NCBI GenBank assembly: GCA_903915075.1
Contig: CAIWRM010000264.1
Location: 1-39,853, forward strand
Source of the DNA: an uncultured Microbacteriaceae bacterium
Lineage (GTDB): Bacteria > Actinomycetota > Actinomycetes > Actinomycetales > Microbacteriaceae
Direction of reading: 5' to 3'
DNA length: 39,853 nt
The notes beneath the pieces are model-generated. The model was not told where the DNA came from. It did not search any database and saw only the letters and a program-made list of their open reading frames with translations. Numbering within the stretch: the first letter of the stretch is position 1; every line of letters begins with the position of its first letter. The translations under genes were made by a program, and so were the position numbers. This document shows positions 1 through 11,600 of the stretch, piece after piece.

Positions 1-180
1 ATCCCGGCCGGAACCGGTCTGTCGCGCTTCCGCAACTACACCGCGGAACCCACCGACGAGGCCAAGGCGGAGCGGTACCCCAACCGCATCTTCGCCAACG
101 ACGCCGAGTACACCGAGGGCGATCTGAGCTTCGTCGACTTCGAGTCGTTCAGCTCAGACGACTTCTCCAACTACAACTAG
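1..180 (+). CDS. rpoC: RNA polymerase beta' subunit, C-terminal fragment
   Basis: The first 59 codons are the extreme C-terminus of the beta' subunit of RNA polymerase, open at the left edge of the window. The opening residues IPAGTGLSRFRNY are the conserved beta' tail that follows the last catalytic-core segment; an acidic end (DLSFVDFESFSSDDFSNYN) then leads to a TAG stop at 178-180. The frame is open from base 1 with no interruption. The gene is followed immediately by a strong terminator, so it closes the rpoBC transcription unit. The last Asn codon and the stop lie inside a 68-bp sequence that recurs at 2457-2524. The N-terminal bulk of the gene is outside the window. Confidence 0.95.
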   Translation: MPAGTGLSRFRNYTAEPTDEAKAERYPNRIFANDAEYTEGDLSFVDFESFSSDDFSNYN

Positions 181-241
181 TCGCAGCGCTCAGCCTTCTG
201 GCTGCGCGACGAGAGGGACCTCGCCCGGTTGGGTGGGGTCC
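174..241 (+). repeat. 68-bp direct repeat, copy 1 (rpoC end plus terminator)
   Basis: This segment runs from the last rpoC codons through the terminator stem and recurs without a mismatch at 2457-2524. By eye the match breaks at both edges: the preceding base differs, and after GTCC the copies read CTTTT versus TTCTC. The acyltransferase gene lies between the two copies. Confidence 0.93.
181..211 (+). other. Small hairpin directly after the rpoC stop
   Basis: The pairing CAGCC-ttct-GGCTG sits inside an outer TCGC/GCGA pairing. This gives an imperfect stem-loop between the rpoC stop and the terminator hairpin. It is also present in the second copy (2463-2493). It may act as RNA 3'-end structure; no function can be assigned. 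Confidence 0.45.
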
Positions 242-246
242 CTTTT
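215..246 (+). terminator. Rho-independent terminator of rpoC
   Basis: A 12-bp stem (GGGACCTCGCCC paired with GGGTGGGGTCCC, with G-T wobbles) closes on a GGTT loop and is followed directly by TTTT. It lies 34 bases after the rpoC stop, as expected for the end of the rpoBC unit. Confidence 0.88.
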
Positions 247-418
247 CGTTGCCGGTGGAAGGCTCGGCGAGCGAAGTTGAGAGGGCAAAAGAGGGGGCGA
301 GGCCTACCTGGTTCTGCTGTAGCCTCGAAATGATCGCACGTGCAAGCTCAACACAGATGGTAGAAGTAAACGGTTGAACTTTGCCGGTCTCGGCGCGCAA
401 GAGTAATTGGGGTCACGG

Positions 419-2437
419 GTGCCACAGGGTAAAGAAGCTGCCCCACCGAGTGGGACGTGGCTTCCATTCGTCCAGGGCTTGCGAGCCGTTGCGGTTTTGG
501 CGGTGGTCACCTATCACGCGGGCCTCCCGGTGGGAGGGGGATTTGTCGGCGTTGACATGTTCTTCGTCATCTCGGGTTTTGTCATCACCGCAATGCTCGA
601 GCGGGAGTGGTCAAAGCACGGTCGAATTCGCTTTGGGAACTTTTATCTCCGCAGATTTCGGCGACTTACTCCCGCTCTGGCGGTAGTCGTCTGTGTCACG
701 CTCGTCGGTTCGCTGTTGTTTCTCTCGCCCCTTGGTCCCCAGCAAACTGCCGCCTATACCGGCCTTGGCGCTATGTTCATTGCGGCAAACGCGGTCATTG
801 CCGGCACCACCGGAGGCTACTTTGACGCTCCCGCAGAATCAAACCCTCTTCTCCACACGTGGAGTCTCTCTGTTGAAGAGCAGTTTTATCTCGTGTTTCC
901 GGTTCTCCTCGCCATCGCGTGGCTCCTTGGTCGTCGAAAGGTTCGCCATTTCTGGGCGTATTTTTTCATCGCCGTCATCTTGGGGTTGTCGTTCTTCGTG
1001 GCCTACCTTGGTTCGGATGGCACCGAGCATTCGCCGTTCATCTCTTCACTCCTCGGGTTTTACAGCCCGTTTTCACGCGCATGGGAATTTGCCGTCGGTG
1101 CGCTGATTGCGCTGATCGGGGCTAACTGGAGACGCTTGGGTCGTGCGGGTGGAACTGTCGCGACAATTCTTGGGGTCATCGCGGTCTTTGCCTCATTCTG
1201 GCTCATTTCTTCAGCCACACCGTTCCCTGGCCCCTGGACCCTCATGCCGGTGCTGGGCACTGGTTTGCTCCTCATCGGGGGACTGGCCAGTAACACGCTA
1301 ATCTCACGAGTTCTTGCCAGTCGCCCCTTGCTGTGGGTGGGTGACCGGTCTTATTCAATCTATTTGTGGCACTGGCCCTTCATCGTTTTTGCAGCGACGC
1401 TGTGGCCGGACAACTTCACGGCGGTCTTGATTGCCTGTGCGGTGAGTGTCATTCCCGCGTGGGCGTCTTACCGTTGGATCGAGCAGCCGATCCGCAATCG
1501 CACATTCACTCGACCACGACTCACGGCAACAATTCTTGCGACGATGCTCACTCCGGTGGTTTTTGCGTCGTTGTTGATTTGGGCCGCACCGAGCCTTGCT
1601 GCGACCTCACGAAGCCAGCAACTGACGGCCGCGGCAGAGTTTCATATTGATCATCGAGCTGGTTGTGATCTGGGAAAGCCCATGGGTTCCTATGAGGGCG
1701 GTGCGTGTATCTGGAACGCGCAAGCAACGGGAGAGCCCATTTACCTCCTCGGCGACTCCCATGCGGGTGCCGTCTCCGAAGGCCTGATTGCTGCCGGCAA
1801 AGCGTTGAACCGCCCCGTCTGGATTGCTGTTTCAAGTGGCTGTCCGTTCGTTGATGTCGCATACGCTATCGACGGCCAAGTGTTTACGGGATGTGGCGAG
1901 TATGTGCGCGGGAGCATGGACTTCTTCACCGAGGCTTCTCCGGGAACGGTTGTTATCGCCAACACCGGTGGCTGGTGGCAGAATCCAACAATCTCAACGG
2001 GCACTTCTCGCGAAGACCTTTCGAACGACACAGTAAAGAAGTTTGCTCTCACGGAGTCCGCTCTGGAAGGAATGATTCGCTCGCTCGATTCGTTTGGCAA
2101 TGACGTTGTGATTGTGCAGACAATCCCCGGATATCGAAAGCTCCCGTTCAGTGCCAACCAATGCGTCACGCTGCTAAGTTCCTCCGCAAGCTGTGAACAA
2201 ACGCAAACATTCGTCGATCTCATGGAATCGCAGGGTACCAATCGCGAAATGCTGACCAGGCTAGGGAACCTGACGGGGGCAAAATACTTCGATACGTGGA
2301 AGTACATGTGCACCAACGGCGTGTGCGCAACAAACGGGCCAGACTTTTTTCGCTACCGAGACAGCGGTCACATTTCAATAGGCCAATCTCTGGCGTTCGC
2401 ACCACATTGGGTGTCATTCTTGAGAAAACCGCAGTGA
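419..2437 (+). CDS. OafA/YrhL-type membrane acyltransferase with C-terminal SGNH domain
   Basis: Predicted integral membrane O-acyltransferase that would transfer acyl groups to a surface glycan. The N-terminal half is a multi-pass acyltransferase-3 domain with the family signatures GLRAVAVLAVVTYHAG, GVDMFFVISGF and SVEEQFYLVFP. The last third is an extracytoplasmic SGNH-hydrolase-like domain with GDSH (nucleophile Ser about residue 447) and a C-terminal DSGH (Asp 648, His 651), so both domains look catalytically intact. Length (672 aa) is typical for the fused OafA-SGNH family. The GTG at 419 was chosen because GGGG lies about 6 bases upstream; an in-frame TTG at 407 is the alternative. No strong promoter is apparent. 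The gene is alone between two exact copies of the rpoC end and looks somewhat less GC-rich than its neighbours, hinting at acquisition. The glycan acceptor cannot be told from sequence. Confidence 0.9.
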   Translation: MPQGKEAAPPSGTWLPFVQGLRAVAVLAVVTYHAGLPVGGGFVGVDMFFVISGFVITAMLEREWSKHGRIRFGNFYLRRFRRLTPALAVVVCVTLVGSLLFLSPLGPQQTAAYTGLGAMFIAANAVIAGTTGGYFDAPAESNPLLHTWSLSVEEQFYLVFPVLLAIAWLLGRRKVRHFWAYFFIAVILGLSFFVAYLGSDGTEHSPFISSLLGFYSPFSRAWEFAVGALIALIGANWRRLGRAGGTVATILGVIAVFASFWLISSATPFPGPWTLMPVLGTGLLLIGGLASNTLISRVLASRPLLWVGDRSYSIYLWHWPFIVFAATLWPDNFTAVLIACAVSVIPAWASYRWIEQPIRNRTFTRPRLTATILATMLTPVVFASLLIWAAPSLAATSRSQQLTAAAEFHIDHRAGCDLGKPMGSYEGGACIWNAQATGEPIYLLGDSHAGAVSEGLIAAGKALNRPVWIAVSSGCPFVDVAYAIDGQVFTGCGEYVRGSMDFFTEASPGTVVIANTGGWWQNPTISTGTSREDLSNDTVKKFALTESALEGMIRSLDSFGNDVVIVQTIPGYRKLPFSANQCVTLLSSSASCEQTQTFVDLMESQGTNREMLTRLGNLTGAKYFDTWKYMCTNGVCATNGPDFFRYRDSGHISIGQSLAFAPHWVSFLRKPQ

Positions 2438-2456
2438 GGATTCAGACAATCCAATG

Positions 2457-2524
2457 CAACTAGTCGCAGCGCTCAGCCTTCTGGCTGCGCGACGAGAGGG
2501 ACCTCGCCCGGTTGGGTGGGGTCC
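2457..2524 (+). repeat. 68-bp direct repeat, copy 2 (duplicated rpoC end)
   Basis: Exact copy of 174-241, including the final rpoC Asn and stop codons (CAACTAG) with no rpoC coding sequence in front of them. It lies 19 bases after the acyltransferase stop and supplies that gene with a terminator. Confidence 0.93.
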
Positions 2525-2528
2525 TTCT
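2498..2528 (+). terminator. Terminator after the acyltransferase gene
   Basis: This carries the same stem as the rpoC terminator (GGACC-TCGCCC-ggtt-GGGTGG-GGTCC), but it ends in TTCTCT rather than an uninterrupted T run. It probably terminates less efficiently than the first copy. Confidence 0.65.
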
Positions 2529-2602
2529 CTGGTTGTTCCCCTTATACAACCCGGACCAACAAAAATTGGACAAGTCTTTACCCTGAGAAAGACCCTTGGA
2601 CA

Positions 2603-2631
2603 TTTTCGATGACGGTTTACCTCGTTAGACT
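2603..2631 (+). promoter_or_regulatory. Possible promoter of the giant protease-repeat gene
   Basis: TAGACT at 2626-2631 fits the actinobacterial TAnnnT -10 consensus and matches the -10 proposed for the operon at 15185. The region 17 bases upstream (TTTTCG) is a poor -35, so the assignment rests mainly on the -10 and on the position about 50 bases before the start codon. Confidence 0.35.
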
Positions 2632-2639
2632 AAAAACTG

Positions 2640-2659
2640 GCGCTCTCCGGTTGGAGCGC
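2640..2659 (+). promoter_or_regulatory. Leader hairpin upstream of the giant gene
   Basis: GCGCTC and GAGCGC form a perfect 6-bp stem around an 8-base loop in the predicted 5' leader. It ends about 9 bases before the Shine-Dalgarno sequence (AGGGGGA, near 2669-2675). It could modulate translation or mRNA stability; this is inference. Confidence 0.45.
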
Positions 2660-2681
2660 TTATCGTTCAGGGGGATTTTTC

Positions 2682-5600
2682 ATGCGGGGCAACAGGCGAC
2701 TTTTCGGGCTGCTCAGCAGTCTGTTGTCGGCTGTTCTCGTTGCCAGCTTTCTCAGCATGCCCGACATTGCGACCGCCGAGGCGGCTGAACCTTCAGTTTC
2801 GGGAACGCCCACGGATTCGGCCATGGCGCCGATGCCGTCACCGACTCCGACCTCGCCCTTACCCGTTCCTTCGGCAACACCCACGCCTTCGCCATTCCCG
2901 TCATCGCTTCCGGCGCCCGCAGCCACGGACATTCCTGGAGTCGCGCCGACATCGGCTGCGGCAAAGTTTGGATCAGGCGTCACTCCCAAAATTGTTGGTG
3001 GCACACCTGCCACCATCGCCGATGCTCCTTGGCAGGTGGCGCTCATCATTGCGGGTGCCCCAAGTGAATACCAGGGGCAGTTTTGCGGCGGCACGCTGAT
3101 TGAGCCGGACTGGGTGGCCACGGCAGCGCACTGCATCGACCCGGCAATGACTCCCGCTCAGCTCAAGATATTGGTTGGGTACGACACTTTGGCCACATCG
3201 GGGGTGAGCCGAGCCGTCGCGACGAGCCGCATCATTGTTCACCCCGACTACGATGACAACACGAAAGAGAACGATGTCGCCCTCGTTCAACTGGCGAGCC
3301 CGGTGACGCTCAGTCCGGGCACCATCCAAACGTTGCCCCTGGCCAACTCCACCGTTTCGGCCGGCACATCCGCCCTCATCACGGGCTGGGGAAACACGGC
3401 CTATCCTGCCGAGAGTTTCCCCACAGGCTTGCGCAAGGCCACGGTTTCCGTTGTCAGTGATGCTGCCTGCAATGTCCCCTACGGCGGAGATATTGTTGCT
3501 GCACACATGCTCTGTGCCGGAACCGCCGGGTTCACTTCCGACACGTGTCAGGGCGACAGCGGGGGGCCGCTCGCGGTTCAGGTAAGCGGAACGTGGACAC
3601 TCGCGGGCATCACCAGCTTTGGATCGGGGTGCGCAACGGCGCCCTACCCGGGGGTATATGCCGAAGTCTCGGCCTACAACGCGTGGTTCAATCAATACCT
3701 CCCAGGCACACCCGTCAATAGCGTGGCGCCGGTAATTACGGTGCCGGCGGCTAGTGGGGTGTCGGTTGGTGGTGTTCTTGCGCCCAAGGTGAGCACTACT
3801 GCTACGCCCTCGACGGTTTCTGTGAATAACGGGACGTGGAATGCGTCAACCGGTTACAGCTACTTCTATTCCTGGTACACCTGCACGACGGCGTCGGCGG
3901 TGGCAACGGATGCATTGCCCGATTCGTGCACGGTGATTTCTGGGCAGACGGCTGCCACGTTGCCCGTTCTTGCCAGTTACGCGGGCAAGTTCATCGTTTC
4001 TGGTGTTAAGGCGCAAAAGACGACGAATAGCGACATCTTCACGACCAAGTTCACGAAGTCGACGTTGCAGGTTCGTCAGGTTCCGAGCATTGGGGCAACG
4101 AAGCCCAGCATCATTTCCGACGACATTGGTCGGGTCGGTGTGGTGCATACGGCGGATGATGGCGTGTGGAATGGTTTTAGTTCGCCGACGTTCTCGTATG
4201 TGTGGTTCGCGTGCACGACCGCGGTGGCGGCCTCGAGTAGCACAGCGCCGGCGGCAGCCGCGAACTGTGTTGCCATTACCCCGGCGCAAACGGCGAAGAC
4301 GTTCACGCCGACAGCAGCTCAGGACGGTAAGTACCTGCTCGTTCAGGTGAGGGCCACGAATGATGCGCAAACGAACGCCGTGTCGCAATATTCAGCGACG
4401 ACCGCAAAGGTTTTTGCGCCCCCGGCGAATACGGTCGCACCGGCGCTGTCGACAAACCCGGCTGCGAACCCGCCCACGGTGGGCAACACGGTGACGACGA
4501 CCCCTGGCACATGGACGGGATCTGCGCTGATTCCCTACACCTACCAGTGGTATCGCTGTGACTCGGCTTCCGCCTCAGCAACAGACACCCTGCCCAGTGG
4601 GTGCGCAGCAATTGATACGGGCGGGACAGCGGCGACCTATACGGTGCAGTCGGCTGATGTGACGTCGGGACAAAAGCACCTCCTCGCGCGTGTTCGCGCG
4701 GCAAATAGTTTCGGAACTGTCGATAAGTATTCGGCTTCCAAGGGGGCTGCCGTCAAGGCCGCCGTGAGATCAACCGATCCTGTTGTTTCCGGCGAGAATC
4801 AGGTCGGCCAGGTCCTCACCGCAGCTTCGGGCGACTGGACGGGCGGTGTTCCGAGTCCCACGTTCACCTATGAGTGGTTCAAGTGCACCGCAGCAGTTGC
4901 CGCGGCCACCGACACGAAGCCAGCTTCCTGTGGCGCCACCCCGGTGAGGGTCGCCAGTTCTGACCCCACCTACACCCCCGTTACGTCCGACGGCGGCGGA
5001 TACATCGTCGTCAAAGCCATCCCCTTCAACGGCGCCGTGATGACACCCCGCTTCTCAGCGTCGACGCAAATCATCAGATCCTTCTTTTCACTTGTTGGGG
5101 ATCCTGTTAACAGCGTGGCGCCGGTGATTACGGTGCCGGCGGCTAATGGGGTGTCTGTTGGTGGTGTTCTTGCGCCCAAGGTGAGTACTAACGCGACGGC
5201 TGCCACGATTTCTGTGAACACCGGAACGTGGGATGCGTCGACCGGTTACACCTACTCGTATACGTGGTACACCTGCACGACGGCGTCGGCGGCGGCAACG
5301 GATGCATTGCCCGATTCGTGCACGGTGATTTCTGGGCAGACGGCTGCCACGCTGCCCGTTCTTGCCAGCTTTGCCGGCAAGTTCATCGTTTCGGGTGTTA
5401 AGGCGGCAAAGACGGCGACTCCCACTGTTTTCACGACTAAGTTCACGAAGTCAACGCTTCAGGTGCGTCAGGTTCCGAGCATTGGGGCAACGAATCCGGC
5501 CATTAGCTCGGCGAGCATTGGCCAGGTGGGCGTCGTGCATACGGCGGATGATGGCGTGTGGAATGGTTTCAGTTCGCCGACGTTCTCGTATGTGTGGTTC

Positions 5601-8600
5601 GCGTGCACGACCGCGGTGGCGGCCTCGAGTAGCACAGCGCCGGCAACCACTAACTGTGTTGCCATAACCCCGGCGCAAACGGCGAAGACATTCACGCCGA
5701 CAGCAGCTCAGGACGGTAAGTACCTGCTCGTTCAGGTCAGGGCCACGAATGATGCGCAAACGACCGCCGTGTCGCGATATTCAGCGACAACGGCAAATAA
5801 GGTTTTTGCGCCCCCGGCGAATACGGTCGCACCGGTGCTGTCGACAAACCCGGCTGCGAACCCGCCCACGGTGGGCAACACGGTTACGACGACAAATGGC
5901 ACGTGGACGGGATCTGCACCGATTACCTATACCTACCAGTGGTATCGCTGTGACGCGGCTTCCGCCTCGGCAACAGACACCCTGCCCAGTGGGTGCGCGA
6001 CGATTGACACGGGCGGGACAGCGGCGACCTATACGGTGCAGTCGGCTGATGTGACGTCGGGACAAAAGCACCTCCTCGTGCGTGTTCGCGCGGCAAATAG
6101 TTTCGGGACTGTCGACAGGTTTTCGGCTTCCAGGGGGGCGGCCGTGAGGGCGGCCGTGAGGTCAACGAATCCTGTTGTGTCGGGCGACAATCAGGTTGGT
6201 CAGGTTCTCACCGCGGCGTCTGGCGAGTGGACGGGCGGCGTTCCGAGTCCCACGTTCACCTACGAGTGGTTTCGGTGTACTGCACCCGTAGCCGCGGCAG
6301 CCGATGTTCGGCCAACGACGTGTGGCGCCACCCCGATCAGGGCCGCCAGCGCGAGCAATACCTACACCGCCGTTTCTGCAGATGTCGGCGGATACATCGT
6401 GGTTCGGGTCATCCCCTTTAACGGCGCCGTGATGACACCCCGCTTCTCAGCGTCGACACCGCTCATCAGCTCCCCTCCCACCAACCTCACCGCTCCGACC
6501 TACGTTGTCACGGGTGGAGTAAACGCCACGACGCCCAAGGTTGGCGGATCGGTGGCCGTGACAGCCGCCACGCAAGGAACGTGGAGTGGCACGCCCGCAC
6601 CCAGCGGTCGCACCTATCAGTGGTACACCTGTTCGAGTGCCGTCACAGCAGCAAACACGAAACCAGAATCGTGTACGTCAATCAGCGCTTCGGGCAGCGC
6701 TACAGCAACGCTCTCGGTTGTCGCAGGCTACGCCGGGTCTTTCCTCTCTGTGGCCGAGACCATCACAAACACCAAAGGCTCGGCAACCAGATGGAGTGCG
6801 GCATCGGTTGCGGTCAACCAGGCGGCAAGCTTCTCTGAGGACCCGGCAATTTCGGGAACCGCGATCGATGGCTTCAGCGTCTTTGCCACGAACGTCGATA
6901 ATCCGGTGGGGTTCCCGCGCCCTTCCCCGAGCTACGCGTGGTATCGATGCACGAGTCCCCTCGCTTCGGCCGTCTCTGCGGCGCCCACCGCTACGCCCGC
7001 AGGCTGTAGCGCCATCTCGTTGGCGACCTCGAGCTCTTACAGCGTGGTCTATGCGGACGCGGGAAACTATCTGTCGGTGCGCGTCGGTCTGACCAACGCG
7101 GCAAACACGGCGGGGACCTTTCGGTGGTCCGCGACGACAGACCGGGTCACATCGCAGGCCAGAAACTCTGTTCGACCAAATGTGTCGGCTGTTTCGGGCA
7201 CAACGGCCGGCGCTCCCAAGGTTGGCGGCACCGTAACCACCACCGGTGGCACGTGGTTGGGCTTCCCCTCTGTCGTGCGCGAGTACCAGTGGTACGAGTG
7301 CACCAATGCGCACGCGGAGACAATGACCGAAGTGCCGGCAGATTGCTCGGAAATCACGGATGCGGCCACAAACCCGCAGACCGCCACACTCACCGTGACG
7401 GCTGATCGGGTGCAAAAGTACCTCATGGTTCGCGTCACGGGATCAAACACGGGCTTCAACCCCGTGGCGGCATACAGCCCAACAACGCAGCGGACGGAAC
7501 AGGCCCCTACCGTTACCGAATCACCGCAGTTGGTGACGAATCCCGATGACGGCGACCGTAGGTTTGTGGGGCAACCCCTCGGTGCCGACCAGGGAACCTA
7601 CAACCTGGGATTTCCCGAAGCCACGATCACCGTAACGTGGTTGCGCTGCTCGACATCGGTGGCCACCACCGCATCCGCTCGGCCGACAACATGCGTAGCA
7701 ATTCCTGTTCCTGCCGGCACGTTGTTCTACACCACAAGTCCTGCCGATGCCGGTGCGTTCATTACTTTTGAGGAGCGAGTGTCAAACACTGCCGGCAGCG
7801 TCCTGCGCATCCCGGCAGTGACCCGCGCCACCGCGGCCACCCCCGTCAATAGCCTCGCCCCGTCTGTTACGGGTAATGCCTGGATTGGTAACTCGCTCAC
7901 GGCCAATGAGGGCAACTGGACTGGCCTCCCCTCGGTTAACCGGACACGCCAATGGATGGAGTGTTCCACGCAGCACGCGACAGCCCCCACTTCTGCCCCC
8001 GCTGATTGCACCAACGTTGACGGGGCGACCGGCACGCAGCTTGCTCTGAACTCCAACGATATGGAGGGCAAGTTCTATCTCGTTGCCGTGACCGGAACCA
8101 ACGATGCCGCAACCGTCGTCAAGTGGTCGGCGACAACGGCCCGCGTCAAGATTCGGCCGACCGTCGTTGCTCCGGCAGCAATTCTTGAGCTCAGCGACGA
8201 TACAACGAACTCAGGCATTGTTGGTTACAACCACAAGTCGAGCGAGGGCACTTGGTCGGGCACAGCCCCGCTGTCGGCATCAACCTACAAGTGGTTCCTC
8301 TGCACGTCGCGGCTCGTCAACGCTGTCAGCGGACCCACAAGCACTCCACCGACCGGGTGTTCGGCAATAACCACAGCCACAGCCGCAGGCTCGACATACA
8401 CTCCGGTAGCAGCGGACGCGGGAAAGTACCTCGTGGTCTCCGTGACGAAGACGAACGGCACGGAGTCAATCACGTCGTGGTCGGCATCCACGTCTGGTCC
8501 GCTCGTCACCGCCATTCCGAACCCCACCACCCCGCCATCGGTTACGGTCACAAACGGCGTATCGGCCACGCAGCCCAAGATCACGCAACCGGGAGCGGCC

Positions 8601-11600
8601 AGCGCGAGCGCGGTCAACGCCGTCAACGGAACCTGGTCAACGACCACGGGCGCGGCGCTGTCGTATCGGTATGAGTGGTTCGCGTGCCCCGCCGCTGTAA
8701 CAACCGCCGGTGCGTCTCTACCGGCGGGCTGTGCCGCTATCTCGGGCGCAACGGCGCAGACACTTCCTCTCACGCGAGACAATCCTCAGCTGATTGGTAA
8801 GTTCCTCATCTCTCGCGTCACGGCCTTTCACGCACTCACGCCGAAGAACTCGAACTACCGTTATTCAACGTCGCACTCGGCAGCCGTTCAGAGCGCGCCG
8901 TGGGTGAAGACGCCCGCTAGCGTTTCGGGCACAAACTACGTTCTTGCCGCCCTAACAGCCAGCGCGGGCGAAGCGTATGGGCTCCCAGCGGCAACACGAA
9001 CCTTCCAGTGGCTTCGTTGTTCGTCTCCTGTCACGTCGCCAGTCTCCGGCGTTGCGGCGAATCGCCCCGCCGCCTGCCAGCCGATTGCGGCGCAAACCAG
9101 TGCCACCTACACTCTGGGCGATGCCGACTTCGGCAGTTACATTGCCGTTCAGACGAGGTGGGTTAACTCCCTTGACACTGTTGGCGCGATGAGTTTCTCG
9201 ACCACGACCAATCAAGTCGTCCGTGGCCCTGTGGCCATCGCTTCACCGGTCATTTCTACCTCATCGGCAACGGGACAGATCGTCGTGGGCGAGGATGCGA
9301 ATGTGGCCGACGGTACGTGGAAGCCGGATGGAGCTCAGACTCGCGCTTACCAGTGGTATCGGTGCACCACCACGTCGACGGCGGCCGACACAAAACCGGC
9401 CACCTGTTCGTCAATCGATGGGGCACTCGCCCCTGCCTACACTCCGGAGCTCGGAGAAACTGCTGCGTCGTCGGATGAAGGCAAGTATCTCGTTGTGGGT
9501 GTCACGTCGACCAATGCGGATGGCAGCGGCACCAAGTTTTCGGCATCATCGACTTTGGTAACACGGGTGCCCGTCAATATCACCGCTCCCTCGATTGACG
9601 GCCGCCCCTTTGTGGGAACTCCCTTAGCGGCCGGCAACGGGGCGTGGTCGGGAACTCCCACGCCCGCACTGAGCGTCGCCTGGTTCGCGTGCCCTTCGTC
9701 GGCAGAGCCTGGGGCAAACTCGGACGAGGGTTGTCAAGCCATTCCGTCGGCAACTACTTCAACGTATACGCCGACAGCCGCTCAGATCGGAAGCCATCTT
9801 CAGGTCCGGGTCCGAGCCGTGAACTCCGCCGGTGAAGCGTTTTGGTGGAGCGCAACGACTCCGGCCATCACAGAGGGACCCTACAGTCAGGTTGCCCCGA
9901 GCGTTTCGGGCACGGCAAAAGTGGGCGCCATCGCGCCCCTTCAGGCAACGTTGGGCGGCTGGGGCGGTAACCCTTATCCCGTCGTGGCGGGCCAGTGGTT
10001 GCGCTGTGACGGTCAGATCACGACACCCCTCGACAGGCTCACCGTAGCTCAGGCTGCACCGTATTCGTGCCAGGTGATTAGTGATGCCACAGCAACGACC
10101 TACACGCTTGTGGCTGCCGACCGCGGAAAGTTCATGGCCTATGCCGAAACTGCGAGTAATGGCAACGTCAATGGAGACGCCGAAAAGGTCTCGACGACAA
10201 CAGCCACCCGAGTGCTGATGGATCCCACGCCAACCGAAGATCCGTTCATTACGGGTGCTCCCGAAGCCGGAAGCGCAGTTCCCTTGCGCGCTAACCCCGG
10301 CACCTGGATCGGCCACCCCACGGTGACCTCCACGGCGAGATACGCGTGGTTCCGTTGCACCTCACCCGTCAATGCGCCAGTTGACGTCATTCCCAGTCAG
10401 TGTTGGGGCACGGCGACCTCCGCGGCGGCGGCAGTGCCCATTGCCACGACCCAGGACTACTCTCCCGTCGCGGCAAACGACCTTGGCAAGTTCCTGGTTG
10501 TCCGGGTGGGCCGCACCAGCGACGGAACCAACTTCTTCAATCGCGTCTCCGCATCGACCGCAGCGGTAACGAACCCGCCGGCATCCGTGGGCAATCCGTC
10601 TATCAACGGCGGCACCCGCATGAATGCGTCGGCCAAGCCGGTGCCGGTCGTGGGTAAATCGCTTTCGGTCACCCCAGCCACCTGGACGGGCGTCACGAAC
10701 CCCATCACGCACCGCTGGTTCCGCTGTAGCGCGAACGTTCCCTTGCCGAGCGCAACACTTGATCCGGCCGTGTGTACCGTCTCAACGGCGAGCGATGCAA
10801 ACGCAGCTACCTACAGTGTCACGGTCGCCGACCTGGGCTATTACCTTCTCGTCGAGGAAGCAGCGTCAAACGCTGCGGCGACCAAAATCAAATACACGGC
10901 GTCAACGCTTGTGGTGCAGGAACTACCCGCGTGGACGACGGCGCCGACCGTGACCGGCACGCGTTCGGCGGGCTCCATTCTCACGGCCAATAACGTCGTG
11001 GCGTCAGAGTGGACGGGAACGGGAGCGGGAACTAGCGGACTTACGGTGGCGGTGGCGTGGTACTCGTGCGTAAACGTTGTAACAAACCCGGCAACTCTGC
11101 CGTCCGACACGGCAAACAGTTGCACCCGACTTACCGCCAGCACAGGCCTCGCGTCTAACCAGTATCTCGTGACTAGTTCGGATGCGACCAACGGCTCCAA
11201 GATCACTGCGTTTGTCACGGCGTCAAACCCCGCCACTGAGGCCACGTCGCCCGCGCAGCGCACAACCTATCTCGTGCCGGTGAGTGCTGCCGACGCAATA
11301 GTCAGTGCGCCGGCAAATACAGTCAACCCCACGGTGGCGCTGATTTCGGCCACTACTCCCGAAGTGGGAAACAGCTACGAAGCAAAGGAAGGCACGTGGA
11401 CGGGAAATCCCACGTTCGCGTATACGTGGTATGCCTGCACTTCAACCGTAGGTTCGTCAGTGACAACGGCCCCCGATTCGGGGCTGAATCCCAGCGGTTG
11501 CGCACTCATCGCCGACCAGACGGGTAAGCAGTTACTGCTCACACTCGCCATGAACGGCAAGTACATTGTGGCGGGAGTCACGGCGACAAACGTGGTCGGT

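Noticed and set aside
174-2524. Insertion sequence or prophage remnant between the 68-bp repeats
   Set aside because: There is no transposase, integrase or terminal inverted repeat; the only gene is the acyltransferase. It is reported as a duplication-bracketed insertion instead.
6678-7415. A 245-codon minus-strand frame inside the giant protease-repeat gene
   Set aside because: It is antisense to a continuous 4139-codon frame with clear repeats. The product is Arg/Gly-rich with no domain; similar shadows occur at 2973-3695 and 12266-12916.
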